A stretch of 64,000 nucleotides of DNA, from the NCBI GenBank assembly GCA_965206405.1, contig CBDBJQ010000006.1:434001-498000 (forward strand), written 5' to 3'. Shown here piece by piece: positions 19,029 through 27,084 of the stretch. The notes beneath the pieces are model-generated. The model was given only the letters and a program-made list of their open reading frames with translations, was not told where the DNA came from and ran no database searches. Position numbers and translations under genes: made by a program. Origin of the DNA: CBDBJQ01 sp965206405 (GTDB lineage: Bacteria > Pseudomonadota > Alphaproteobacteria > UBA8366). The stretch's first letter is position 1. Each line of letters starts with the position of its first letter.

Positions 19029-19580
19029 TCAGTCGGCGGGTAGCGGGAAGGCATCGAGTTCCGGCGCGTAGTCGTCCTCGACATCGACCTCGAGCGTGGC
19101 CAGGAACCGTACAACGGCGTTGTAGAAGGCGATCACGATGCAGAGATCGACAAGATGCTCCTTCGACAGATGTGCCTCGAGCACGGCGAAGGTGGCATCC
19201 GAGACGGCAAGGTCCTGGGTCATCTCGCGCGCCGCCGTCAGCACTGTGCGGTCGAGCTCCGGCAGGTCGCTTTTGCCGGTTTCGGTCTCAGCGATGATGG
19301 CCCGGACATCGTCCTCGGACACCTCGAAATCCCGGCTAATCTTGAGATGGTGGCTGTATTCATAGGGGCTTCGCGTCAGATAGCCGACCTGCAGGATCGC
19401 CATTTCCCGTAACCGCGAATCGAGCGTGCTTTTGAAACGGATCCAAGATCCGAGCGCGCCGAAGGCGCGGCAGCCGCCGGGGCTGTGGACGAGCATGCGG
19501 TGCAGGTTGATGCCGCGCTTGAGCAGTTCGCGATCCTCGGGCTGAAGGTCGTCCTTGTCGAGATAGGGTAGGCGGGCCAT
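19029..19580 (-). CDS. Carboxymuconolactone decarboxylase (AhpD-like) family protein
   Basis: 183 residues with the CMD-family core: RLREMAILQVGYLTRSPYEY then SHHLKISRDFEVSEDDVRAI, and LCIVIAFYNAVVRFLATLEV. The CxxC pair of AhpD peroxidases is absent (SPYEYSHH instead), so peroxidase activity is unlikely. Members like this are annotated only at family level. The start ATG at 19580 has TTGGAG upstream. It is followed on the same strand by the SDR, and an aldo/keto reductase lies upstream; the three may form a small catabolic cluster (inference). Confidence 0.8.
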   Translation of the reverse strand: MARLPYLDKDDLQPEDRELLKRGINLHRMLVHSPGGCRAFGALGSWIRFKSTLDSRLREMAILQVGYLTRSPYEYSHHLKISRDFEVSEDDVRAIIAETETGKSDLPELDRTVLTAAREMTQDLAVSDATFAVLEAHLSKEHLVDLCIVIAFYNAVVRFLATLEVDVEDDYAPELDAFPLPAD

Positions 19581-19646
19581 GGCGGGCTCCAAATTAAGGT
19601 GCGGGAAAGGATTTACGGGGAATGTTCGTCGATGGTTCGGGGGCAC

Positions 19647-20654
19647 TCAGTCGGTATCGACCGGGCGACCCTCGATGGGATATTGCGGGTCGTTGTAGCC
19701 TGGGGTCGAGGGGTGGCCGGGTGCGACCAGCTTGTTGATCAGCTTTTCATCGGCGGCGGAAAACGGCACCTGCATTGCGTCCAGATAGGCCTTCCATTGT
19801 GTAGCGGTGCGGGGGCCGGCTATGACGCTGGAAACAAGGCTGTTGTTCAGTACCCATTGCAGCGCGAAGGCGATCGCCGTCCCGCCGCCTTTTTCGGCGT
19901 GCTTGCGGATGCGTTGCGCCATCTTCAGGGATTCGGTGCGGAACTCGGTCTCGTGCATACGGCGGTCGCCGCGCTTGGCGCGGCTTCCAGTTGGCATGTT
20001 GCCATCGCCGTATTTTCCGGTCAGAACGCCGCGGGCGAGCGGCGAGTAGGGCACGACGCTGATGCCGTAAAAATCGCAGGCGGGCAGCACCTCGATCTCC
20101 GGCATCCGGTTCATCGCGTTGTAGTAGGGCTGGCATGCGGTCGGCGGTGGAACACCGAGGCGGTGGGCGCAGTTCACCATCTCCGCGATCCGCCATGCGC
20201 GATAATTGGACACGCCCCAGTAGCGCACCTTGCCGGCGCGGATGATGTCGCCGATGGCTGCCACCGTCTCTTCGAGCGGCGTGTCGTGGTCTTCCTTGTG
20301 CAGATACCAAAGATCGACGCGGTCGGTGCCAAGACGGCCGAGGCTGCCGTCGATCGCGCGCATCAGCCAGCTACGGGAGCATCCCCGGTCCAGCGGCCCC
20401 GGCCCCATCGGGCTTGCGGCCTTGGTGGCGATGACCCACCGATCCCGGTCGCCTTTCACGAGGCGGCCGACGACGCGTTCGGAAGCGCCGGCATTGTAGC
20501 CGTCAGCGGTATCGATGAAATTGACATCGGCATCGCGGGCCATCGCGATGATCCGCGCCGCTGCGGCGTTGCCGGTCAATCCGCCGAACATCATGACACC
20601 CAGGCACAGTTTCGAAACCTGCAGGCCGCTATTGCCGAGACGGGCGTAATCCAT
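19647..20654 (-). CDS. Aldo/keto reductase
   Basis: 335-residue NADPH-dependent TIM-barrel reductase starting MDYARLGNSGLQVSKLCLG. The tetrad is visible as Asp and Tyr in FIDTADGYNAGASE, Lys in VIATKAASP and His in DLWYLHKEDHD. WGVSNYRAW and QPYYNAMNR line the barrel. The start ATG at 20654 is preferred over a long upstream extension with no family similarity. Substrate unknown; the closest architecture is the YajO/Tas-like AKR group. Confidence 0.88.
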   Translation of the reverse strand: MDYARLGNSGLQVSKLCLGVMMFGGLTGNAAAARIIAMARDADVNFIDTADGYNAGASERVVGRLVKGDRDRWVIATKAASPMGPGPLDRGCSRSWLMRAIDGSLGRLGTDRVDLWYLHKEDHDTPLEETVAAIGDIIRAGKVRYWGVSNYRAWRIAEMVNCAHRLGVPPPTACQPYYNAMNRMPEIEVLPACDFYGISVVPYSPLARGVLTGKYGDGNMPTGSRAKRGDRRMHETEFRTESLKMAQRIRKHAEKGGGTAIAFALQWVLNNSLVSSVIAGPRTATQWKAYLDAMQVPFSAADEKLINKLVAPGHPSTPGYNDPQYPIEGRPVDTD

Positions 20655-20796
20655 ACCAATACTCCGGATTGATGAGCGGCCGTTATGTGCGTGGCCGGGG
20701 GCGGTCACTTTTACCGCATGTCCCGGCGGGGTAAAAAGATTTGCCGGAAATCTTCCATGGCATAAGGGGGCGTAAGGCCGGATAAGCTCGGGATTG

Positions 20797-21303
20797 ATGA
20801 GGGCAGGAATCAGGGAATTGGAGACAGTGCAGGAATTGCCACGGGAATACCCCGATCGGCCTTTCGTCGGCCTCGGCGCGGTCGTCTGGCATGGTCCGTC
20901 GGTGTTGCTGATCCGGCGCGGCAAGCCACCGCGCAAGGGCAAATGGAGTCTTCCCGGGGGTGCGCAGCAGCTCGGCGAGACCGTGCAGGAAGGCATGATT
21001 CGCGAGATCCGGGAGGAAACCAGCCTCGAGGTCGAGCTCACCGGGCTGATCGACGTCGTCGATTCTCTGGTGCGCGACGATGACGACCGGCTCCTCTACC
21101 ACTACACCCTGGTCGATTTCACCGCCGAGGTGCGGAGCGGCGAGGCGGTTGCCGGCGACGATGTGGCCGAAGTTTGCTGGGCCGATCCCGGGGATCTCGA
21201 CGCGTACAATCTGTGGCAGGAAACGCTGCGGATTATCGAGATGTCGGCAGCGCAGCGTTGTAACGGATTCCGATTCCGTGGTGTATGGTACCGTGGTGAA
21301 TGA
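20797..21303 (+). CDS. NUDIX hydrolase
   Basis: About 168 residues with a complete NUDIX box, GGAQQLGETVQEGMIREIRE then ETS. The usual final Gly is Ser. The beta-strand VWHGPSVLLIRRGKPPRKGK before the box and LPGG are typical of ADP-ribose/MutT-type members. Start uncertain: ATG 20797, or GTG 20827 which has GGAG four bases upstream. Probably hydrolyses a nucleoside diphosphate derivative; substrate not predictable. Confidence 0.85.
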   Translation: MRAGIRELETVQELPREYPDRPFVGLGAVVWHGPSVLLIRRGKPPRKGKWSLPGGAQQLGETVQEGMIREIREETSLEVELTGLIDVVDSLVRDDDDRLLYHYTLVDFTAEVRSGEAVAGDDVAEVCWADPGDLDAYNLWQETLRIIEMSAAQRCNGFRFRGVWYRGE

Positions 21304-21412
21304 TACCATCACGAATGACGATGGCCTGCAGGTCTTCTATCGGTCGCCTCTCGGGCGAGACGCCCTTGCGCAAGACAGGTTTCGGGCGGCAATGAATCCG
21401 TTCAGGTGAAAT

Positions 21413-22207
21413 ATGGCTCAGGTTTCGCTAGCTGTACTGGCGGCGATCTGCGGCCTGGCGGTTCTGTCGCCTGCGCCGGCTGCGGGCAAGATCTGGCGCG
21501 AGCTTGTGGTTGCGCCCGAGAACCGTTGTTCGCACTACAACCGGAAAACCTATCCCTATCCACAGTCGGTCGAGCCGCGGATTATCGCCTCGATGGGCGG
21601 GCGCATCTACGGGCCCTATACCGGGCGCAGTTTCTCCTCGCGGCGCCAGACCGACATCGAGCATATGGTCGCCACCTCCGAAGCGCATGACAGCGGATTG
21701 TGCGCCTCCTCGTTGGGCGTGCGCCGGGCCTTCGCGAAGGATCTCCTCAATCTCACCCTGGCAGCGCCGGCGGTGAACCGCTGCGGGCGGAAGGGCAAGT
21801 GCGGGAAAGATGCGGCGGAATGGATGCCGCCGCGCAACCGCTGCTGGTTTGCTGCGCGGACCGTCGAGGTGCGACAGAAATACAAACTCACGATCGACCG
21901 GCGCGAAGCCGAGGCCCTGGAGAAGGTGCTGTCGGGATGCACCTCGACCCAGCTGATCTTCTATAGCGGCACACCCGCATCGGTCTCAGGGAAAACCGGA
22001 TCAAGCCGGTCAGGCAGCGGATCGAGCAGGTCAGGTGGAAAATCCCGGGCGGGAACGGCGCAGGCGCTACAGGTATGGGATGACAACAACAACGGGCGGA
22101 TTACCTGCAAGGAGGCGCGCCGACACGGCATCGCGCCGGTGCACAGGGGGCATCCGGCCTATTCCTTCATGCGCGACGGCGATGGCGACGGGGTGGTCTG
22201 CGAGTAG
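21413..22207 (+). CDS. Secreted HNH-type nuclease with Excalibur domain
   Basis: 264 residues. Residues 1-24 are a signal peptide (AVLAAICGLAVLSPAPAAG). The nuclease-like core has DIEHMVATSEAHDSGLC (81-97) and a conserved block NLTLAAPAVNRCGRKGKCG then KDAAEW with several Cys, as in GmrSD/DUF1524-like HNH proteins. A Ser/Gly linker follows. The C-terminus is an Excalibur calcium-binding domain (DDNNNGRITCKEARRHGI ... DGDGDGVVCE). It is probably exported and acts on extracellular or envelope DNA/RNA; substrate unproven. A hairpin terminator follows the stop. Confidence 0.82.
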   Translation: MAQVSLAVLAAICGLAVLSPAPAAGKIWRELVVAPENRCSHYNRKTYPYPQSVEPRIIASMGGRIYGPYTGRSFSSRRQTDIEHMVATSEAHDSGLCASSLGVRRAFAKDLLNLTLAAPAVNRCGRKGKCGKDAAEWMPPRNRCWFAARTVEVRQKYKLTIDRREAEALEKVLSGCTSTQLIFYSGTPASVSGKTGSSRSGSGSSRSGGKSRAGTAQALQVWDDNNNGRITCKEARRHGIAPVHRGHPAYSFMRDGDGDGVVCE

Positions 22208-22208
22208 C

Positions 22209-22236
22209 CAAGCCGCTCTGACGGCTTGCTTTGATT
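22209..22236. terminator. Hairpin between convergent genes
   Basis: CAAGCCG-ctctga-CGGCTTG, a perfect 7-bp stem followed by a short T-rich tail (ctttgatt). It sits two bases after the nuclease stop and five before the end of the convergent gene, so it could serve both. Confidence 0.6.
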
Positions 22237-22240
22237 GAAT

Positions 22241-23092
22241 TTAAGCGTCCAGGCCGAAGAAGGCGATCGTCCGCAACTCGATGCTCTCGCGCGGCGGGGC
22301 GCCCTCCGGTGTCGAGGGATCGTCGAAGGCGGTGTGGGCCGTGAAGCGGGCCCTGCCGTCGGTCTCGGAATCGTAGCACTTGATGAGAATGGTCTCGTCA
22401 GGCGCCATCTCCGGGAAATAATACCAGCGGTGCTCCGGATTGTGGGTAAAGGCGTAGATTTCGCCGACACGGTCCTCGTAGACGAGGTCGTTTGCCAACA
22501 GATCTTCATACGCGATCGATTGTGCGTCACAGATTGCCAGCGGCGACGCCACCACCGGACGGCGGATCGGATGCCAGACATTGACGAAGGCAAACCGGTG
22601 GCGGAGCAACTCGTCCGCTTCGTCCGGTATCAGATCATGGACGCGCTGGGGTCCGGACTTCTCGGTGTAGTCGTTGTGTACGAACCGCACCGGCTCGCGG
22701 ATTGCCTTCTCCGTGCGCAGCGCGTCGTTGCCGGTGCGCAGGGTGTGGTCGAATACCTGCACCCGCGTGGCGCCGAGTGCTTTCTGCACCAGCGCGATGG
22801 CTTCGGGGTACTGCGTCTTCTCGACATCCTGGGTATCGAAATAATCGGTGTCCGCATAGCGGTGCCGGAGGAAGGTGAAGCCTTCACGGTCGATATCGAA
22901 ATCCCTGGCCCGGGCGCGGCCGTCGAGAATCCGCATCGTCTGGAAATCATTTGCGCCGGTGCGGCGGGTAACCTCGGCCCCGGGCCTGGTGATGTAGTTG
23001 GCCGGTTTTTCGCCAGTGTCGCGAAGATAGCGCAGGGACGCCTCGACATATGCGGCGTCTGCGGTGCCGGTCTCGGATGGAAGTGCGGACAT
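22241..23092 (-). CDS. CmcJ/NvfI family oxidoreductase
   Basis: 283 residues matching the CmcJ/NvfI family of Fe(II)/2-oxoglutarate-type enzymes (fungal asnovolin synthases and cephamycin CmcJ relatives). Probable iron ligands are His139 and Asp141 in RFVHNDYTEKSGPQRV, and a distal His after FAFVNVWHPIRRPV. The C-terminal WYYFPEMAPDETILIKCYDS and ARFTAHTAFDDP are characteristic. The start ATG at 23092 has AGGAG upstream. Substrate unknown. It is divergent from a dead flavin monooxygenase. Confidence 0.8.
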   Translation of the reverse strand: MSALPSETGTADAAYVEASLRYLRDTGEKPANYITRPGAEVTRRTGANDFQTMRILDGRARARDFDIDREGFTFLRHRYADTDYFDTQDVEKTQYPEAIALVQKALGATRVQVFDHTLRTGNDALRTEKAIREPVRFVHNDYTEKSGPQRVHDLIPDEADELLRHRFAFVNVWHPIRRPVVASPLAICDAQSIAYEDLLANDLVYEDRVGEIYAFTHNPEHRWYYFPEMAPDETILIKCYDSETDGRARFTAHTAFDDPSTPEGAPPRESIELRTIAFFGLDA

Positions 23093-23188
23093 GACGTCTC
23101 CTATGTGATCGCTGGCGAGAGTGTCAATGCACCGCACCAGACCGTCAGATCAAGGTTGGAAGATAGGAACGGAATCAGCCGGATGCAA

Positions 23189-24321
23189 TCGCCCGCCCCG
23201 TATTGGTCGCCGCCGGCGGCATTGGCGGCCTTGCGGCAGCGCTTTGCTTTGCCGTGCAGGGATTCGATATCCAGGTGCCGGAGGAGGCGCCTGAATGCGG
23301 TGAAATCGCCGCCGGGGTCCAGATCAGACCCAACCCGGCCAGACGCGGGATTGGCAGGTCGGCGAAACAATCCTGGACGTTCCGTTCGGTGCCCGGCTCC
23401 GCGAGCGCTATGGCTTTCCCTATTATCACATCCATCGCACGGATCTGATCGCGCTGCTGGCTGACGCCGCGGCTGAATATCCGAACATCGAACTTGCGGT
23501 CAATGCGCTGGTGAAGGACTTCGATTCCGATGGCGGAAAGGTAACCGTCACCAACCATCGGCACGGGCATTCGGGAGGGCCGCTTGCTGGTCGGTGCGGA
23601 CGGCACCACTCAACGGTTCGCGCCGGGTTGTTCGGGCCGGAAGATCCTGCTTTCACCGGCTGCATTACCTGGTGCAGTCTCGTTCCGATTGATCGCCTGC
23701 CGGATGGCCTGGTGCGACCGGTGGCCAGAAACTGGTGGGGCCCCGGCAAGCATTTTGTCCACTGCTACGTCCGTCGCGGCAGGATGGTGAACTGTGTTTG
23801 TGTCGTCGAGGAGGAGGGCTGGGAGCGTGAATCCTGGACCGAGTGTGGCGAACATTCCGAGCTGAAGGAAGATTTTGTCGGCTGGAACGATGACGTGCAG
23901 TGCTTTCTCGAGTGCTTTCTCGACAACATGGATCCGGATGCCTGCTTCAAATGGGCGTTGTGTGACCGGCCGCCCATGCCGCGGTGGATTGACGGAGCGG
24001 TCACGTTGCTGGGGCGATACGTGTCATCCGACCCTGTCGTTCATGGCGCAGGCCGCTGCCATGGCGACCGAAGACGGCGCGGTGCTTGCTGGCTGTGTGG
24101 CCGCCGATGATCTGTCGACAAGCCTCGAACGCGACGAAAATCTTCGAAAGGATCTCATCACCAGGATTCAGCAGGTCTCCCGCCGGAACGCCCGCATCTT
24201 CCATATAAGTGGGATAAGCGGGCCCGAAACGGTGGAACGGAACCGTACGGCGACGCAGTCCCGAGGCCAGACCAACGAATGGTTGTTTAGTTACCATGCT
24301 TTCACTGCCGACACGGCTTGA
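23189..24321 (+). pseudogene. FAD-dependent aromatic monooxygenase, frameshifted
   Basis: Pieces of a salicylate-hydroxylase-like flavoprotein run left to right through different frames: the FAD motif VAAGGIGGLAAAL, CGEIAAGVQIRPNPARR, then after a frameshift ERYGFPYYHIHRTDLIALL, then LLVGADGTT, FAPGLFGPEDPAFTG-type sequence, and near the end AQAAAMATEDGAVLAGC. At least three frameshifts are needed to join them, and the start codon region is lost. A whole 978-bp insertion sequence begins ten bases after its end. Function is lost. Confidence 0.8.
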
Positions 24322-24330
24322 TCAATACTA

Positions 24331-25308
24331 GACCTGATTCACAATAACATCAGGTAGTTGAGAACGGATGTATCCTTACCGAATTTGGTCAGGTTGTTTT
24401 CAAATTCATGTTTGCCAGCGCCCCGACGTTCTTGGCAATCATGTTTTCCTGCCGGTTGCCGCGGTAAGTTTCGGCAAATACTCCGAACTTTTTCATGCGG
24501 CAAATACCGTGCTCCACGCCGATACGTAGCTTTGCGTGCCAAGCGTTGTAAGTTTTCTGTTCGTCCGTAAGGGGGTGGTTCCTTGAGGCTTTGAGCGGGA
24601 TTTCAAGCGATGTTCCCAGATAACCGAGATCACCAAGTACAAGCACACCCGGTGGCTTATCCACGCGCGCCTCGTCGTAGATACGCTTGTCATGTGCGCG
24701 CCCGGGTTGCGCCGGACCAACCGCCAGAACCCGTTTTTTGTCATCGGTGATGATCTGATGTGAGGCCGTGTGGTGCTTTTTCTTGCCGGAATACTTCGCC
24801 TTGCGATGCGAGAGCTTTTTCGGGCGTTGAACCGGACGCTCCGTGCCATCAATCATCAGGTAAAGCAGGTCATCCCTCTCTGACGCCGACAGCCTGATCT
24901 TGCGCTCCGGCATCCGGAAATGTCCTGCCATCAATTCTGTCATGGCAGCAATCCGACGGCAAACCGTAGGGGACGAGACATCGAACAGAAGACCCATAAA
25001 GGCCTGACTGGTATAGGTGCGATAATACATCAAGCAGAGCAGTAATTGCTCGGCAAATTCCAAACGGTAGTTCATCCCGCCACCGATCGCGCGTTGTCTG
25101 TCTTCACGTGAAAGCCGGTGGTGCTCACGTTCAAGCCAGATCGGATGAAGAACAACAACCAATGCCTCGAAATCCTGAAGACGGATACCTGAAAGGCGGA
25201 AAAACAAATCAGCGCGCCCCCGCAAAACCTTCAAAACCCTCATAGACAAGTCCTCACTCTCCATTGAGCCATAAACATCGCTGAAAATCGGCTATTGCGC
25301 AACAGGTT
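24331..25308 (-). mobile_element. 978-bp IS5-family insertion sequence, copy 1
   Basis: Bounded by imperfect inverted repeats (gacctgattcacaata / aacctgttgcgcaata). TA flanks both sides (24329-24330 and 25309-25310), consistent with a TA target duplication. It contains one transposase. Two nearly identical copies lie at 53086-54063 and 55419-56396, all exactly 978 bp, so transposition was recent. Confidence 0.9.
24389..25264 (-). CDS. IS5-family transposase (DDE_Tnp_4), copy 1
   Basis: 291 residues. An N-terminal helix-turn-helix (FAEQLLLCLMYYRTYTSQAF, FDVSSPTVCRRIAAM) precedes a DDE catalytic domain with Asp139 (LMIDGTERP), Asp212 (VLGDLGYLG) and Glu251 (IGVEHGICRMK). It appears intact. It differs from the other two copies at only a few residues (MESED instead of MESEG at the start; KKFGVFAET). 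Confidence 0.92.
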   Translation of the reverse strand: MESEDLSMRVLKVLRGRADLFFRLSGIRLQDFEALVVVLHPIWLEREHHRLSREDRQRAIGGGMNYRLEFAEQLLLCLMYYRTYTSQAFMGLLFDVSSPTVCRRIAAMTELMAGHFRMPERKIRLSASERDDLLYLMIDGTERPVQRPKKLSHRKAKYSGKKKHHTASHQIITDDKKRVLAVGPAQPGRAHDKRIYDEARVDKPPGVLVLGDLGYLGTSLEIPLKASRNHPLTDEQKTYNAWHAKLRIGVEHGICRMKKFGVFAETYRGNRQENMIAKNVGALANMNLKTT

Positions 25309-25351
25309 TACTGAACACGTTGCGCACACAGAACGTCAGAGGAGACGCGTT

Positions 25352-26038
25352 ATGAACAAGGTCGGAGGTCTACACCACCTCGCCATTGCGACGGCTGACA
25401 TCAAGGGTCAGATCGAATTCTTTACCGACAAGCTCGGCATGGAGCTGGTGGCGCTCTACTGGATGCACGGTGTCGAGCACACCTTTCATGGTTTCTTGAG
25501 GCTGAACGATGAAAGCGCGATTGCTTTCGTCCAGAATCCCGATATTGGAAAAATTTCCACCAAGATAGGCCAAACCCATGCCGGAAACCCGGGCGCCAAC
25601 TGTGCGCCCGGGACCATGCAGCATGTTGCTTTTCGCGTGAAGGATAACGCCGAGCTGATGGCCATGAAGGATCGTTTGCGCACCAAGGGTGTGCCGGTGA
25701 TCGGCCCAAAGGATCACGGCTTCTGCATGTCGATCTATTTTGCCGGGCCCGAAAATCTATCGCTCGAGCTTTCCTATTCGGAAGAGCCCATCAACTCCGA
25801 GGCTTGGATCGATCCGGAGGTCGTCGACCTGGTCGGCATCGACGCCGAGGAGTTGGTGCGCTTCAAACAATCAAGCGCGTTCGCCGACAAGGCCGGGGCT
25901 GTCGCACAGCCTGGCCCTGACGCACCCGGCCCGCATATGAGCAACTATGCGCCCGGCCGTTATGCCCAGATCCTGGCGATATCGGATGAACAGATGCTGG
26001 CAACCAGCGAGAACCAGCCGCCTGTACCTGCGGACTGA
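25352..26038 (+). CDS. VOC (glyoxalase/extradiol dioxygenase) family protein
   Basis: 228 residues. A vicinal-oxygen-chelate fold with paired beta-alpha-beta modules: GGLHHLAIATADIKGQIEFF (residues 5-24) and TMQHVAFRVKDNAELMAMKD. Putative metal ligands are His9, the His of TMQHVAF and a Glu in LSLELSYSE. The C-terminal tail after residue ~150 is unusual and of unknown role. The start ATG at 25352 has AGAGGAGA upstream. It lies 44 bp downstream of insertion sequence copy 1, whose entry may have separated it from its promoter. Substrate unknown. Confidence 0.8.
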   Translation: MNKVGGLHHLAIATADIKGQIEFFTDKLGMELVALYWMHGVEHTFHGFLRLNDESAIAFVQNPDIGKISTKIGQTHAGNPGANCAPGTMQHVAFRVKDNAELMAMKDRLRTKGVPVIGPKDHGFCMSIYFAGPENLSLELSYSEEPINSEAWIDPEVVDLVGIDAEELVRFKQSSAFADKAGAVAQPGPDAPGPHMSNYAPGRYAQILAISDEQMLATSENQPPVPAD

Positions 26039-26089
26039 GAGAGGATATCGCCTGAGCCGACCGAGGTTGGCATAGAGGGCCCGGGCGGT

Positions 26090-27046
26090 TCAGGCGGCTT
26101 TGGTTTTGGCCTTGCGGCTGGCGTCGAAGGCTGCGACGGCGGGCATAACCTCGGCGAGAATGCGCTCTGTCTGCGCCATCATCTCGCTATCGCCTGCGCC
26201 GATCGGCCGCAAGATGAATTTCGAGATGCCGTTGTCGGCATAGGCCTCGATCTTGTCCATGATCTCCTCGGCGCCGCCGACCGCGAGGCGCAGACGGGGA
26301 TCCTTGCCGCCGGAGCTGGCCTTGTAGGCTTTCTCCGCTCTCTGCACCACGGGTTCGTCCCAATCGCCGAAGCGGACGCCGAAGCCGATGCCCATGTGGT
26401 CGGGATCCATCGGCCGGTCGTGGCGCTGCGCCGATTCGAGGATCGCGGCAGCCACCTCGCCGGCTTTTTCGGGCGTCTCGAAGGAACCCTGCCATCCGGT
26501 GCCGAACCGGCCGCTACGCTCGATCGCCGCCTCGGAACCGCCCCCTATCCAGAGAGGAAGCGGGCTCTGCACCGGTCGCGGCATTATGGATGCCTCGTCG
26601 TACTGGAAGTGCTTGCCTTCGAAGGTCACCGTCTCCTCGATCCACAGACGGGTCATGATCTCGAGAGCCTCGTTCATCCGCTGGCCTCGGGCCTTGGTTT
26701 GCCGGCCGCTGGCGATCCAGTCGCGCGAGCGGTTGCTGCCGAGCCCGAAGGCGGGAAGAAGCCGGCCATCACTGAGATAGTCGATGGTCGCGCACTGCTT
26801 TGCGGTTTCGAGCGGATCGCGTATGCCGAGCGAAGCGACGTTCATGCCGAACTTGATGTGTTTGGTCGCCCCGGCCAGCCCCGCCATGGCGCTCATGCAT
26901 TCCAGGAAGGGTGTGCGCGATACCAGCCGGTCGGTCTGCCACAGCGAATCAACGCCTCCCTCGTCGCACATGCGAACCCATTGCCAGTAGCCCGCGCTCG
27001 AATCGAAAGTGAATTCGGCAAGCCCCAGCCCGACACCGATGCTCAT
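26090..27046 (-). CDS. LLM-class flavin/F420-dependent oxidoreductase
   Basis: 318-residue luciferase-like monooxygenase-fold protein: GLAEFTFDSSAGYWQWVRMC, the LGSNRSRDWIASGR region, and PLPLWIGGGSEAAIERSGR, typical of LLM oxidoreductases. It is the last gene of the F420 biosynthesis operon (38 bp after the cofG-cofH fusion, same strand), which argues that it uses F420 rather than FMN. Start ATG 27046 follows TTGAGAGGCG. Substrate unknown. Confidence 0.85.
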   Translation of the reverse strand: MSIGVGLGLAEFTFDSSAGYWQWVRMCDEGGVDSLWQTDRLVSRTPFLECMSAMAGLAGATKHIKFGMNVASLGIRDPLETAKQCATIDYLSDGRLLPAFGLGSNRSRDWIASGRQTKARGQRMNEALEIMTRLWIEETVTFEGKHFQYDEASIMPRPVQSPLPLWIGGGSEAAIERSGRFGTGWQGSFETPEKAGEVAAAILESAQRHDRPMDPDHMGIGFGVRFGDWDEPVVQRAEKAYKASSGGKDPRLRLAVGGAEEIMDKIEAYADNGISKFILRPIGAGDSEMMAQTERILAEVMPAVAAFDASRKAKTKAA

Positions 27047-27084
27047 CGCCTCTCAACCTCCCTCTTTGCCACGCAAACGATCTC

